Positions 10,650 through 20,261 are shown, numbered from the stretch's first letter. The stretch: DNA of 64,000 bases from Pseudoalteromonas sp. MMG007 (GCF_018100985.1 NZ_JAGJEI010000001.1:248001-312000), one strand, 5' to 3'. Made by a program: numbers and translations. The notes: generated by a model not told the origin, from the letters alone.

Positions 10650-10970
10650 TTAAATAACGCTAATTTTGTTACGAATGATTTTAACCCCATCCATATTTTC
10701 TAAAAACTTTTGAGCTAGTGCACGTTGAAAACCAGTTTGCGCTTCACCGTATAAATCAACTTCACCATTTTTTACCTGCACTCGAATATCGTTTAGCTCT
10801 AAATTAGGGTTAGTGCGTAGTGTATTCGTTATTGATTGCTGTAAGTTAGGTTGAGTGGCTACACTGCTTACTACGGCCATGTTGGTTGCTGCACTTACCT
10901 TTGTAGCGCAAGCTAATAAAAATAAACAACAAAATGATACTAAAGCGATAGTTAACTTGAAGCGGTTCAT
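10650..10970 (-). CDS. Small BON-domain lipoprotein
   Basis: A 106-residue exported protein. The signal peptide ends in a lipobox, LLAC with Cys at about residue 21, so it should be a lipoprotein. The C-terminal two thirds (NLQQSITNTLRTNPNLELNDI, then KNGEVDLYGEAQT and GVKIIRNKISVI) fits one BON domain, a phospholipid-binding fold in OsmY and DolP. A role in envelope maintenance is inference. Confidence 0.8.
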   Translation of the reverse strand: MNRFKLTIALVSFCCLFLLACATKVSAATNMAVVSSVATQPNLQQSITNTLRTNPNLELNDIRVQVKNGEVDLYGEAQTGFQRALAQKFLENMDGVKIIRNKISVI

Positions 10971-11187
10971 AACTTTATCCTTACATTACGGTGAATAGTG
11001 CAGCAATTGTTTGCTGAGTTATTCTTACAGTTACAATTTCAGTGCCAAAATTAATACATTGAAATATAAGGATATTTTATTAAGTGAGAATTCAGGTGGG
11101 CAATAATTACATTTTACTGGGTATGAGTTACATGCTTGGGTTACATTTGTAACGGGTACAAAGGGCAGAGCCTATAAGGGTTTCGTT

Positions 11188-11212
11188 AAAAAGCCGGCTA
11201 ATGCCGGCTTTA
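11188..11212 (-). terminator. Terminator-like hairpin downstream of srmB
   Basis: AAAAAGCCGGC, a four-base loop TAAT and GCCGGCTTT form a GC-rich hairpin 18 bases after the srmB stop on the minus strand, where the A-tract reads as a U-run. Only a short T-run exists on the plus strand. Confidence 0.8.
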
Positions 11213-11229
11213 ATATAAAGTGTTTTAGG

Positions 11230-12456
11230 TTACTTTTTCTTTTTAACCTTCGCTTTTTTCTTAGCTTTCATTTTTGCTGGATCTTTACGCTTTTTAGCCG
11301 GTGGCTTAGCTTCTTTATGCTGCGGCTCAATACCTTTAATTACACGGCGTTTAAGTTTTTGCTCAATGTAGCGCTCTACTTTATATAAAATGCCAATGTC
11401 GTGTGCTTCAATAAGCGATATTGCTACCCCTTTTTTACCAGCACGGCCTGTACGACCAATTCGGTGTACGTATACATCTGCGGTGCGCGGTAGGTCAAAG
11501 TTAATTACATGGCTGATGTCTGATACATCTATACCACGCGCTGCAACATCAGTAGCGATAAGTATTTTAGTACGGCCACTGTGAAAGTTTTCCATGGCTT
11601 TCATGCGTTTATCTTGTGGCATTTCGCCGCGTAACCACGCCGCTTTTACGCCATTATTAGTAAGCTCACCAATGAGCGTTTCAAGGCGCTCACGCGTTTT
11701 AACAAACACAATGGCTTTAGTGACATCAGGGCCGTTTAGGGTGTTTACTAAAAGTTCTAGTTTATGGTGGTAATCATCTGCAAGGTGAACCCACTGGTGA
11801 ATTTTAGCTTTTTCTTTGCGTGACGATTCAGCTTCAAGTAGAGCAGGGTCGTTTAGCGTTGTTTCTGCAAATCTTTCTACACTGTCGCCTTCAAGCGTTG
11901 CCGAGAATAAAAAGCACTGACGACGGTTTTTAGCTTCGTCACAAATACGGCTCATTTCTTTTTTGAAACCCATGTCTAACATGCGATCTGCTTCATCAAT
12001 AATAAGCATTTCTACATGTTCAGCATGGAAGTTTTCAGTTTCTAGGTATTCCATTAATCGCCCTGGAGTGGCAATTAATACATCGTTATTTTTTTCAAAA
12101 ATCTCTTTGTGAGTACCGTAGTTAATGCCGCCCGTTACCACGCCAATTTTTAGGTGTGTACGTTTAGCAAGTAGTTCGCATTGTTCATGAATTTGATATG
12201 CCAGCTCACGTGTTGGAGTCATTATTAATACGCGGGCAAAACCAGGTTCACGACGTGGAAAATCCAATAAGTATTGAATGGCAGGAATTAAAAATGCCGC
12301 TGTTTTACCTGTGCCAGTAGGTGCAGATGCTAAAATATCGCGCCCCTGTAATGCCTCAGGAATAGCTTGTTGTTGAATGCTAGTTGGCGTTTCGTAACCC
12401 ATTTTATCAATGGCGTCGAGTAACTTGGTATCAAGATCAAATTCAGAAAATTGCAT
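11230..12456 (-). CDS. srmB: ATP-dependent RNA helicase SrmB (DEAD-box)
   Basis: DEAD-box helicase acting early in 50S subunit assembly. Motifs in order: Q motif (TPTSIQQQAIP), motif I SAPTGTGKT, PTRELA, TPGRL, DEAD, SAT, and the C-terminal ARGID and HRIGRTGRAG. The sequence follows E. coli SrmB closely, including SATLEGDSVERFAE and the KIHQW segment, and ends in a lysine-rich tail. The ATG at 12456 (MQFSEFDLD, 408 residues) is preferred over 12489 because the extra 11 residues are not family-like. It diverges from trmN6, as in E. coli. Confidence 0.94.
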   Translation of the reverse strand: MQFSEFDLDTKLLDAIDKMGYETPTSIQQQAIPEALQGRDILASAPTGTGKTAAFLIPAIQYLLDFPRREPGFARVLIMTPTRELAYQIHEQCELLAKRTHLKIGVVTGGINYGTHKEIFEKNNDVLIATPGRLMEYLETENFHAEHVEMLIIDEADRMLDMGFKKEMSRICDEAKNRRQCFLFSATLEGDSVERFAETTLNDPALLEAESSRKEKAKIHQWVHLADDYHHKLELLVNTLNGPDVTKAIVFVKTRERLETLIGELTNNGVKAAWLRGEMPQDKRMKAMENFHSGRTKILIATDVAARGIDVSDISHVINFDLPRTADVYVHRIGRTGRAGKKGVAISLIEAHDIGILYKVERYIEQKLKRRVIKGIEPQHKEAKPPAKKRKDPAKMKAKKKAKVKKKK

Positions 12457-12532
12457 AGAGTGTCTAAAATAAGGGACAATTACCTGCAATTATACGCGCT
12501 ATACGCCAGTTGGTGAACGAAAAGGTGAAAAA

Positions 12533-13231
12533 ATGTCAGGGTTTACGTTTAAACAATTTAAGGTTGAGCACGACAGGTGTGCAATGAAGGTCTCAACCGA
12601 CGGTATTTTGCTTGGCGCGTGGGCTAATTTAAGTGATGCAAAGTCACTACTCGATATAGGCACCGGCACGGGGTTACTAGCATTAATGTGCCAGCAGCGA
12701 AGTAATGATCTTGCAATAACCGCTGTAGAAGTTGATGAAGCTGCTTACAATCAAGCACTGCAAAACAGTGCTAATAGCCCATGGCCTAATATCAACGTAG
12801 TGCATACAACAATTCAAGCGTTTGAATACACCCAGCCATTTGATGTTGTCATTTCAAACCCGCCCTATTTTAATCAGAGCTTAAAAGGTCAAAGTAATGC
12901 CCGTAACACTGCTCGTCATACTGATGGCCTAAGCTTTGAAGAGTTAATAAATGCCTATAAACGTTTAAGCCATAAACGTTCGCGCTTTAGCGTCATTTTA
13001 CCAAGTGCAGAGGCGTGTCTATTTATAGAGCTTGCAAAGCAAAGGGGGCTGTATTTAAACGCGCATTGCCAAGTAAAAACCACACCAACTAAAGCATTTA
13101 GCCGTAGCTTAATGACCTTTAGTACAATAAAAACAGAGCCTGAACATTCGGTGCTTTGCATAAAAGATGAAAACAACACTTACACGGCTGATTATGTGGC
13201 GCTATGCAAAGCATTTTATTTAAAAATGTAG
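12533..13231 (+). CDS. trmN6: tRNA1(Val) (adenine37-N6)-methyltransferase
   Basis: SAM-dependent methylase modifying A37 of tRNA-Val. The start FTFKQFKVEHDRCAMKVSTD is the YfiC/TrmN6 signature, followed by the SAM-binding LLDIGTGTGLLALM and the catalytic NPPYF motif near residue 110. The 232 residues are typical. AAGGTG lies just upstream of the ATG. The divergent arrangement with srmB supports the call. Confidence 0.95.
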   Translation: MSGFTFKQFKVEHDRCAMKVSTDGILLGAWANLSDAKSLLDIGTGTGLLALMCQQRSNDLAITAVEVDEAAYNQALQNSANSPWPNINVVHTTIQAFEYTQPFDVVISNPPYFNQSLKGQSNARNTARHTDGLSFEELINAYKRLSHKRSRFSVILPSAEACLFIELAKQRGLYLNAHCQVKTTPTKAFSRSLMTFSTIKTEPEHSVLCIKDENNTYTADYVALCKAFYLKM

Positions 13232-13271
13232 TGCTATTTAAGGTTAAAATTATGAGATAAGGTGTGCTGAA

Positions 13272-13970
13272 TTATAATTTAATTTCTTCAGCGGTGAGCT
13301 GGCGATATTCACCGCTGGCTAGGCTTTCATCTAATTTAATACCCGCAATCTGCTCACGATGTAGCTCTACCACTTTGTTGTCTACAGCGGCTAACATGCG
13401 TTTAACTTGATGGTACTTACCTTCACAAATAGATAAACGTAGCCCAAAGTTGGCGAGCCTCTGTGCTTTTGCCGGACGAGTTAAGTCTTTTTCGTTATGC
13501 AGTTGCACGCCTGTTCGTAGTTGCTCAAGCGACTCGTCGGTAATGGGTTCTTGGGTTTCTACTAGGTAGGTTTTAAATTTATTATTTTTTGGCGAAGTGA
13601 TTTTATGAGACCAATCACCATCGTTGGTAATAATCACTAAACCTGTAGTGTCTATATCAAGGCGGCCTGCTACATGAAAGTCGGCCATATTAGGCTCATC
13701 TAGTAAGTCAAAAACCGTTCTGTGTAATTCATCACTATTTGCGCATACGTAACCCACGGGCTTATTTAGCATGTAGTAACGTTTACCTAAATATACGAGT
13801 TGCTCACCTTCAAACATTATTTCGTCTTGTTGCTTTACTTGAAAGTCGAACGCAGTAACTACTTCGCCATTTACAGTTGCAGCCTGGCGCTTAATTGCGG
13901 CGCGTGCTTTTGAGCGAGGAAGTTCTGCTAAATGGCTAACAAATTTATCTAAGCGGCAAGGGAATTTCAT
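13272..13970 (-). CDS. rsuA: 16S rRNA pseudouridine(516) synthase
   Basis: Converts U516 of 16S rRNA to pseudouridine. An N-terminal S4 domain (CRLDKFVSHLAELPRSKA) is followed by the RsuA-type catalytic block AGRLDIDTTGLVIITNDGDW, whose Asp in RLDIDT is the catalytic residue, then KTYLVE, GKYHQVKRMLAAV and VVELHREQI. The length matches RsuA rather than the longer RluB/RluE relatives, and HNEKDLTRPA is RsuA-like. Confidence 0.93.
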   Translation of the reverse strand: MKFPCRLDKFVSHLAELPRSKARAAIKRQAATVNGEVVTAFDFQVKQQDEIMFEGEQLVYLGKRYYMLNKPVGYVCANSDELHRTVFDLLDEPNMADFHVAGRLDIDTTGLVIITNDGDWSHKITSPKNNKFKTYLVETQEPITDESLEQLRTGVQLHNEKDLTRPAKAQRLANFGLRLSICEGKYHQVKRMLAAVDNKVVELHREQIAGIKLDESLASGEYRQLTAEEIKL

Positions 13971-13971
13971 T

Positions 13972-13999
13972 TTGGTTCACATTTTTAGTCGGCTACAAT
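13972..13999 (+). promoter_or_regulatory. Candidate sigma-70 promoter for zapE
   Basis: TTGGTT at 13972-13977 and TACAAT at 13994-13999 with a 16-base spacer lie about 30 bases before the zapE ATG. Only a consensus match; it begins at the divergent rsuA start. Confidence 0.4.
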
Positions 14000-14029
14000 G
14001 GGCGCGATTATAGCTGATAGTGAAATACC

Positions 14030-15139
14030 ATGACAGTACACAGCCCACAAATATTAAGCCTTTATACAGCAAAGATAGAGGCGGGAGAACTGTGTGTTGA
14101 CAGCGCTCAGCAAAATGCGGTTAACGCGTTAAATAACTTGGCTATACAGCTGCAAGTTAATACACCTTGGTGGCAAAAAGCACCTTTAATTAAAGGGGTC
14201 TATTTACATGGGCCAGTAGGGCGCGGTAAATCTATGTTAATGGATTTATTTTATAAAAACTTACCAACTACTAAAAAACAAAGGCTGCATTTTCATCATT
14301 TTATGGCGCAAGTACATGGCCAACTTGCCCAGCTACAAGGGCAAAAAAATCCGCTTACGCTGATTGCCAAGCAGTGGGCTAAAAATATAAAAGTTCTGTG
14401 CTTTGATGAATTTTTTGTAAGCGATATTGGCGATGCAATGATTATGGCTAGGTTATTTAACGCCTTGTTTGATTATGGTGTCGTGCTGGTGGCAACCTCA
14501 AATGTAAAACCAACGCAGCTTTATTATAACGGCCTGCAACGCGCACGATTTTTACCTACAATCGATTTAATTAACAACCACTGCCACATAGTGAGTGTGG
14601 CCGGGCAGGAAGATCACCGCTTTAGATATGGTAAAAATAACCGCCATTATTTTATTAATTTACCCAATGATGAGTTTAATAAACTATTTACTAAGCGGTA
14701 TCCTCAAGCGACTAAAAACCAAAGCTTACAGGTGCATTCGCGCGCTTTGCCATATTTATTTAAAGCGAATAATGCGCTGATGATTGATTTTATGGCGCTG
14801 TGCTCAGGCCCTAGAAGTGCTCACGATTATATGTATTTAGCCAAACAGTTTGATGTTTTGTATATAGCAAACGTGCCAAAAATGGGGGTAGGGGCTACAG
14901 GTAAGGTAATAGTGCACGGGATTGAAGATAGCTATCAACGAGAAAAGCAAACGCTTGATGAGCATTATTTAGATGACGAAGCGCGGCGTTTTATTGCATT
15001 GGTTGATGAGTTTTACGATTGCCATAAGTTGTTAGTAATTAATGCACAAGCGCAGATAGAAACGCTTTATGAAGGTAAAAAATTAAGTTTTGAATATGCG
15101 CGAACACAGTCGCGCATAGTCGAAATGCAAAATTGGTAG
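14030..15139 (+). CDS. zapE: Cell division protein ZapE (AFG1-like ATPase)
   Basis: ATPase that in E. coli associates with the FtsZ ring during constriction. The 369-residue protein has Walker A GPVGRGKS near residue 62, FHHFMAQVH, Walker B VLCFDEFFVSD near 123-133, sensor-like VATSNVKP, and the C-terminal ARRFIALVDEFYD block typical of AFG1/ZapE. Same strand but separate from any partner in the window. Confidence 0.94.
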   Translation: MTVHSPQILSLYTAKIEAGELCVDSAQQNAVNALNNLAIQLQVNTPWWQKAPLIKGVYLHGPVGRGKSMLMDLFYKNLPTTKKQRLHFHHFMAQVHGQLAQLQGQKNPLTLIAKQWAKNIKVLCFDEFFVSDIGDAMIMARLFNALFDYGVVLVATSNVKPTQLYYNGLQRARFLPTIDLINNHCHIVSVAGQEDHRFRYGKNNRHYFINLPNDEFNKLFTKRYPQATKNQSLQVHSRALPYLFKANNALMIDFMALCSGPRSAHDYMYLAKQFDVLYIANVPKMGVGATGKVIVHGIEDSYQREKQTLDEHYLDDEARRFIALVDEFYDCHKLLVINAQAQIETLYEGKKLSFEYARTQSRIVEMQNW

Positions 15140-15160
15140 TACTTTAATTTGATATGTGCT

Positions 15161-15200
15161 GTAAACGAGCTTGCTCACGTGAGAAGCGCAGCTTCTAATT
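15161..15200 (-). repeat. Dispersed palindromic element, copy 1 (minus orientation)
   Basis: The minus strand reads TTAGAAGCTGCGCTTCTCAC then GTGAGCAAGCTCGTTTAC. It carries the family's three short palindromes: GAAGC/GCTTC, CACGTG and GAGC/GCTC. It lies between the converging zapE and TPR genes. Confidence 0.8.
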
Positions 15201-15231
15201 ATTAAGCGATTTAAAAACTGCGTTTATAAAC

Positions 15232-16653
15232 TTACCCTTCTTGTCTAACTATATTCTCTAACGCGCGAATATTGGTTATTAAATCTTGGCGCTGTGGGTT
15301 TGCCTGATACGCCTTTTTAAGGTGCTTAAGTGCCTCTGGGTAATTTTTTGAATCAATCGCTATTTGTGATAAACCAAGCCAAGCCGAAAGCTGATATTTA
15401 GGCAGTGCTTGTGCGCGTACATACATTAGTTTGGCTTGAGTAAGCTGGTTTTTATCGCGATAAATACTGGCAAGGCTTAGTAGCGCATCACCCAAGTTAG
15501 GGTTTATTTTAAGTGCATTATTTAAACTTTTCACCGCACGTTTGATATTACCTTGCTGCATAGCTAGCTGGGCACTGTATACCGAGAACTGTGCTTGTTC
15601 TTCATTTGGAAGGCGCTTTGTTAATCTTTTTGCGCTGCGTATTAGCTCTTTTGCTAGATCCCATTGTTGCTGCGATACAAGCCAGCCTAGTGTTTGCATT
15701 GAGGTGTTAATTACGTCGGTTTGCTGCGCTTTAGTGGCATGCTTTAAACCTTGTTTTAAAAGCGAAACGGCGCGTTTACTGCTACCTTCACTTAAATGTA
15801 ATTGCGCAGCAAGTATCTGGTTACTGGTATCTTTTGGGTTAAGTTTTAAAGCGATCTCAATGGCCGAAAGCGCCTGTTTATTTTGCTCAAGTTGCAAAGC
15901 AATTTGCGCACGCTGTAACCAAAGTTCTGCGTTATCAGGCGTTTTATTTAATAACTCTTTTAATAATGCATTTGCTTGGCTTAAATCGCCCGACTCAATT
16001 AGTGCAAACAGCAAGCCTTTTTGGTACTGCGCTGTTTCGGGTTCAAGCATAAGTGCTTGGCGGTATGCGGCCACTGCACTCCAAGGTTGACTATGTTGTA
16101 CATGAATATAAGCAAGTTGCGCATAGCTTTGTGCATCAGCTTGGCCAAGTTCAATGCTATGTACTAGGTGGGTTTGTGCTTTAGTGTAATTTGCCTGCTG
16201 CATGTATAAAAGGCTTAAACCTTGGTGAGCCTTTACTAAATCGGGGGCGGCTTTTAAACACGCTAGGTAAGCCGTTTCTGCGCTACTAAACTCTTTTAAA
16301 GTGAGTAAAACCTGCGCGCGTAATAAGTTAAGTGCTGTGCTGTCGCTGTTTATATCGCGGCTTTTAAAAAGGGCGGCAACTTCTTGGTATTTGCCTTCTT
16401 GTAATAATGGCTGTACTTGGCGAGCAAAGCCACGCTCTGTAGGTTCAATTAGCACCTCGGTTGGACCTAAAAGCTTATTATTTATAGCTAACTGCCAAGT
16501 AGGATCGCTTGGCGATAGCGTGACTTTAAGCGGTGCACTTTCTTGGCTTGCATATGCGTTAGTAATACCTAATAAAGGCAAAGAGCACATAAGCGAAGTA
16601 TAAAGGGTGCGAGTAAGTGATTTAGGCAGTTTAATTGCGTTCATATTTTTCAT
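15232..16653 (-). CDS. Periplasmic TPR protein of the TonB energy operon
   Basis: A 473-residue exported protein: signal peptide ending near ITNAYAS (about residue 36), then roughly ten tetratricopeptide-like helical pairs from residue 85 to the end (for example ANYTKAQTHLVHSIELGQAD and PWSAVAAYRQALMLEPETA). It is the last gene of the DUF3450-ExbB-ExbB-ExbD-TonB set. TPR partners of this kind (TtpC-like systems of Vibrio and Alteromonadales) are thought to assist energy transfer; the exact role here is inference. A 12-base gap separates it from tonB. Confidence 0.8.
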   Translation of the reverse strand: MKNMNAIKLPKSLTRTLYTSLMCSLPLLGITNAYASQESAPLKVTLSPSDPTWQLAINNKLLGPTEVLIEPTERGFARQVQPLLQEGKYQEVAALFKSRDINSDSTALNLLRAQVLLTLKEFSSAETAYLACLKAAPDLVKAHQGLSLLYMQQANYTKAQTHLVHSIELGQADAQSYAQLAYIHVQHSQPWSAVAAYRQALMLEPETAQYQKGLLFALIESGDLSQANALLKELLNKTPDNAELWLQRAQIALQLEQNKQALSAIEIALKLNPKDTSNQILAAQLHLSEGSSKRAVSLLKQGLKHATKAQQTDVINTSMQTLGWLVSQQQWDLAKELIRSAKRLTKRLPNEEQAQFSVYSAQLAMQQGNIKRAVKSLNNALKINPNLGDALLSLASIYRDKNQLTQAKLMYVRAQALPKYQLSAWLGLSQIAIDSKNYPEALKHLKKAYQANPQRQDLITNIRALENIVRQEG

Positions 16654-16664
16654 TTTATTGGTGC

Positions 16665-17321
16665 TTAAGGTTTAAATTCTATTGGCCAAATAAAGCGAGC
16701 TCGTACTGTTTCACCTTCTTTTTTTGGTGCGCTAAAACGGCTTTGCTTTATAATTTTATCAATGGCGGGTTTAAGCTCAGGGTAAGGGTTTTGTACAACC
16801 TCTATTAAGCTTACTCTACCGCTTTCGTCTATAAATACATCAAGCTTTACCGTAAATACATCGACACCTTGGCGAGTTAAACTTTTTGGTAAAACGGCCT
16901 TAACAGGGGTAAGTAGCGTTGGCAGCCCATCGAGCTGGTTTAAGCTAAAGGCATCCCAATTTACACTGATTGACTGTAGCTGCGGTGTGCTCACTTTGAT
17001 GCTTGGAGTATCGGGTTTTACAATACTTAGGTTGCTTTTAATTTTAACGTCTACTGCTTGAATTGACGCGCCTGCTCCTTGCACTTTTAAGCTTTGCATT
17101 GGCTCGCTACTTTGCTGCTGCGATACCGAAGGCGGTGGAGGAGGAGGTAGGGCAACCATCGCTATTTCGCGCACAACTACTTTGTCTTGCATGTGATGCT
17201 CAGCCATTTGCCCTAACCACAATAATAACAATGCTGCGCTAAGTACCATTAAACTAAGGCCAAACGCAAAAAGCGGATGGCGGTTATTTTTTGTTTTATT
17301 AGTTGAGCTAAACGTGTGCAT
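16665..17321 (-). CDS. tonB: TonB-family energy transducer
   Basis: A single N-terminal membrane anchor at about residues 15-37, a short proline stretch (ALPPPPPPSVS) rather than the long Pro-Glu/Pro-Lys repeat of E. coli TonB, then a spacer and a C-terminal TonB domain (FTVKLDVFIDESGRVSLIEV, ending ARFIWPIEFKP). It carries proton-motive energy from ExbB/ExbD to outer-membrane receptors. 218 residues, one base from exbD. Confidence 0.9.
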   Translation of the reverse strand: MHTFSSTNKTKNNRHPLFAFGLSLMVLSAALLLLWLGQMAEHHMQDKVVVREIAMVALPPPPPPSVSQQQSSEPMQSLKVQGAGASIQAVDVKIKSNLSIVKPDTPSIKVSTPQLQSISVNWDAFSLNQLDGLPTLLTPVKAVLPKSLTRQGVDVFTVKLDVFIDESGRVSLIEVVQNPYPELKPAIDKIIKQSRFSAPKKEGETVRARFIWPIEFKP

Positions 17322-17322
17322 A

Positions 17323-17727
17323 TTATTGCTTGGTCGCTAAATTAACTTGCGAGGCGCCGGCAAGTTTTGCTTCGTCAATTACTTGCACTAATAGCTCTGT
17401 AGGTACTGTTTTATCTGCTTGAATAACCACAGAGCGTTGCTGCTGTTTTAGCATTTGCTCTACACTTGTGCGTACACCTGCTACGCCAATTTGGCTGCCA
17501 TCAAAAAATACTTGTTGGGAGTCGGTTATTGCTAAAAATATAACTTGTTGCTCAAGACGACTGGCCGATACAGCTTGTGGTTTATCTACCTCAACGCCGC
17601 TTTCACGAACAAATACAGTGGTTACTATAAAAAATATAAGCAATATAAATACAACATCAAGCAGTGGCGACATATCAATATGCTGCCCAGCTTCTTGTTC
17701 TAGCTTGTGTTTTAAACGTGACTGCAT
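17323..17727 (-). CDS. exbD: ExbD/TolR-family biopolymer transporter
   Basis: 134 residues with one membrane helix (MSPLLDVVFILLIFFIVTTV) holding the conserved Asp used for proton passage, then a periplasmic domain ending VIDEAKLAGASQVNLATK. It works with ExbB and TonB. Tightly packed between exbB and tonB. Confidence 0.93.
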   Translation of the reverse strand: MQSRLKHKLEQEAGQHIDMSPLLDVVFILLIFFIVTTVFVRESGVEVDKPQAVSASRLEQQVIFLAITDSQQVFFDGSQIGVAGVRTSVEQMLKQQQRSVVIQADKTVPTELLVQVIDEAKLAGASQVNLATKQ

Positions 17728-17736
17728 GGTTTTACT

Positions 17737-18111
17737 CTAATTGTTTACTAATGTATGTAATTTAGGATTACGTTGCGAGTAGGCTAAATAAGCCTGTATT
17801 AACCACGCCGGTATAGCGCACACAAGGCCAAGTTGAGTGGTTAATAGTGCATCTCCTATGGCATCGCTCATTAGTTCGTTATGACCAAGCGCCATAACTT
17901 TAAAGGTATCAAGTAAACCAACAATGGTGCCCAGCAAGCCTAGCAAAGGAAGCGCTGCGGTTAATATAGAGCTAACTTCTTGCCAGTAGCCGTTTCGGTT
18001 TGCCTGATACTGCTTAAGGTGCAATAAATCATGAAAAGTCAGTTGGTACACAACCAAAGCTAATAATAAAATACACCAACAAATAGGGTTGCTAACGATT
18101 TGCTCAAACAT
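17737..18111 (-). CDS. exbB: Short ExbB/MotA/TolQ-family proton channel subunit
   Basis: Only 124 residues, so a minimal member: an N-terminal helix, an amphipathic linker, and the conserved core LPLLGLLGTIVGLLDTFKVM followed by ALLTTQLGLVCAIPAWLIQAYL. It probably forms the channel with ExbD. It follows a second, larger ExbB-like gene by 13 bases; such doublets are usual in TonB2-type operons. Confidence 0.9.
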   Translation of the reverse strand: MFEQIVSNPICWCILLLALVVYQLTFHDLLHLKQYQANRNGYWQEVSSILTAALPLLGLLGTIVGLLDTFKVMALGHNELMSDAIGDALLTTQLGLVCAIPAWLIQAYLAYSQRNPKLHTLVNN

Positions 18112-18124
18112 TGTTATCTCCTTG

Positions 18125-19429
18125 TTATAGCTGGCTTAGTTGTAATGCAAACCCTTCAAGCTGGCTGTAATACGCTTTTGCTTTGCGCGATAGCAGTGCA
18201 TTTAAAACGAGTGCTGGTATAGCAACAACTAAACCTAACTCGGTAGTAATAAGTGCTTGTGCAATACCGCCCGATACAACCTCCGGATCGCCCGAGCCAA
18301 ATAAGGTCATCATTTTAAAGGTTTCGATCATGCCGCTTACAGTACCTAATAAGCCTAATAGGGGAGCTACGGCTGCTGTTACCGCTATAGCGCCTATAAA
18401 GTTATCTAGCTTGTGCTTATCGTGTATTAGCTGGTTAAACAATTGATCGTCTCGTACTTGGCCTTTCTCGCTTTGTAGCGTTAGGTTAAATAATTGCTGC
18501 TGCATGCCTGAAAACTCGCTGCTATTTTTACTTTTAAAGAGCGTTTGTAACTGCATTTGCGAGTGCATTTTAATTTTGCTTAAACGCAGAAGTTGAGCCG
18601 CTTTTATTAGTGCAATGGTTAGTGCAAAACAGGCAAATAAAATAATAGGAATAGCCCATAAACCGCCTTTTTCTAAGTGTTCTAAAGGACTTTCTTGCTG
18701 AGCTTGGCTGGTTACTAAATGCGTTAAGCTCGGATCAAAGCTAAATAACGTTTCACCTACACCGTTTTGCTTTAAAGTGTTATCAAGCGGGTTGTCGTCA
18801 CTGCTTGATTGTACCAATGCCACTTTTAATGCGTTTGATTCATCGTCTAAATTTAATAAACCCATTAGCTTAGGTGTTTGCGTACTAAACCAGGCAACAG
18901 GGCCTATTTGTAGTGTATTAGCTTGAGTAAGCTCGCCATTGCTAAGTACCACCGCTTGTTTTTTAAAGCGAGGGTAAAGCGCTTGCTCTTGGTCATTAAT
19001 AAAAGAGGCTACTTGGCTTAATAATTCGTTTTGATTATTACTTGTTTGCTCGTTATTTAAAGCTTTATTGCTATTTTGGCGAACAAATCGGCTAAGTAAG
19101 TTTAATTGGTACTGCTGTTGCTGCTGCCAGGTGTCTAACCGTGTTTGTAACTGATTAAGGCTTAAAGTGTTTTCGTCAGCTAAACGGCGATTAACAGCGG
19201 CTTGTTCGCGTAATTTGCTAAGCGACTGCTGCTTGGTAAATATTTGCTTTGCAAGGCTCGCTTGCTCTTTAGCAATGCTCTTTTGAGTACTACTTAAGCT
19301 ACGTTGTGCGGTTTTTATATCGTTTAATACGCTTTGTTTGGCTTGCTCACTTGTTGCTGCTAACGCTAAATTGCAGCTAGTAAATAAGATAATAGCGCTA
19401 AAAGCTTTAATTTTTTGAGAGAAAGTCAT
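18125..19429 (-). CDS. Large MotA/TolQ/ExbB-family protein with periplasmic coiled coil
   Basis: 434 residues. A signal peptide (residues 1-24, ending ALAA) is followed by a long Gln/Lys-rich coiled coil (about 30-110), a membrane helix near 255-275, and the channel core VAPLLGLLGTVSGMIETFKM and ALITTELGLVVAIPALVLNA. This matches the TtpC/ExbB2 type in TonB2 systems. The start overlaps the last base of the DUF3450 gene, so the two are coupled. No riboswitch or Fur site was found near the operon start. Confidence 0.88.
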   Translation of the reverse strand: MTFSQKIKAFSAIILFTSCNLALAATSEQAKQSVLNDIKTAQRSLSSTQKSIAKEQASLAKQIFTKQQSLSKLREQAAVNRRLADENTLSLNQLQTRLDTWQQQQQYQLNLLSRFVRQNSNKALNNEQTSNNQNELLSQVASFINDQEQALYPRFKKQAVVLSNGELTQANTLQIGPVAWFSTQTPKLMGLLNLDDESNALKVALVQSSSDDNPLDNTLKQNGVGETLFSFDPSLTHLVTSQAQQESPLEHLEKGGLWAIPIILFACFALTIALIKAAQLLRLSKIKMHSQMQLQTLFKSKNSSEFSGMQQQLFNLTLQSEKGQVRDDQLFNQLIHDKHKLDNFIGAIAVTAAVAPLLGLLGTVSGMIETFKMMTLFGSGDPEVVSGGIAQALITTELGLVVAIPALVLNALLSRKAKAYYSQLEGFALQLSQL

Positions 19430-20202
19430 TACTTAGCTCCTTGCTGTGCGTTATTTTTATAACTTAGCATCGGAAGCGTTACCCAATCAGCAGCGCGTTT
19501 TTTTTGTTGCACTGCAATACCTAGCGCTACTTGCTCTGCGTTAATACTGTTATCAAATTCCCACTGCCAACCTAGGTCACTAGGAAAGCCAATACCTGCA
19601 TAACTTAAATCTTCACTAACAAACCATGCTTGTGCGGCGCCTAAATATAGCTGTTTAACCCATACTTCTTGGCCGTCGGGGTGCTTAATTGCCATTTCGT
19701 GAATTGAAATACGTTGCTGAAACTCATTTAGTAAGGTCAGCATTTTTAGCGCTGTTTGTAATTTATCAGTGGTGCTTAGTTGTGGGTCGGCTAAATCGCC
19801 TGCATTTTTCCAGCTGTTTAGCAGTGGAGGTGGCAGCTGGACTTGCAACGAAAGTAACTGCTGGCTGATTTGTTTTAACTGGCTGTTTAAATTTTGTTGA
19901 TCTTTTTCAAGCTCACCTTGCTGAGTAACGAGCTGTTCGCGTTTTTTACTAAGATCGCTCGAGTTTTTTTCGCGGTTTTTATTAAGGGTACTAAGCTGCT
20001 CTTGTTCAGCTTTTAATAGCGTAAGAGTTTGTTTCATACTGCTTTTTTGTTCAAGCCAATGTGTATTTAATTCACTTGTTTGGTTTTCTATTTTTAGCCA
20101 TTTATCAACGAGTTGCTCTAACTCGCTAACGGTATCTGCTTTTACAGCCATAGTGCTACATAGTGCAACTACCGCACATACTGGTTTAATTAAGCTTCGC
20201 AT
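19429..20202 (-). CDS. Exported DUF3450-family coiled-coil protein
   Basis: 257 residues: signal peptide (about 1-22, ending VKA), a coiled coil spanning roughly 25-120, and a globular end (LYLGAAQAWFVSEDLSYAGIGF, near the C-terminus) typical of DUF3450. It is the first gene of the TonB operon and probably sits in the periplasm with the large ExbB-like protein. Biochemical function unknown. Confidence 0.85.
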   Translation of the reverse strand: MRSLIKPVCAVVALCSTMAVKADTVSELEQLVDKWLKIENQTSELNTHWLEQKSSMKQTLTLLKAEQEQLSTLNKNREKNSSDLSKKREQLVTQQGELEKDQQNLNSQLKQISQQLLSLQVQLPPPLLNSWKNAGDLADPQLSTTDKLQTALKMLTLLNEFQQRISIHEMAIKHPDGQEVWVKQLYLGAAQAWFVSEDLSYAGIGFPSDLGWQWEFDNSINAEQVALGIAVQQKKRAADWVTLPMLSYKNNAQQGAK

Positions 20203-20261
20203 TACTTAACAACAATCCTGAAAGTTACGACAACAAGTAAATATACTGATTTACAACAAAC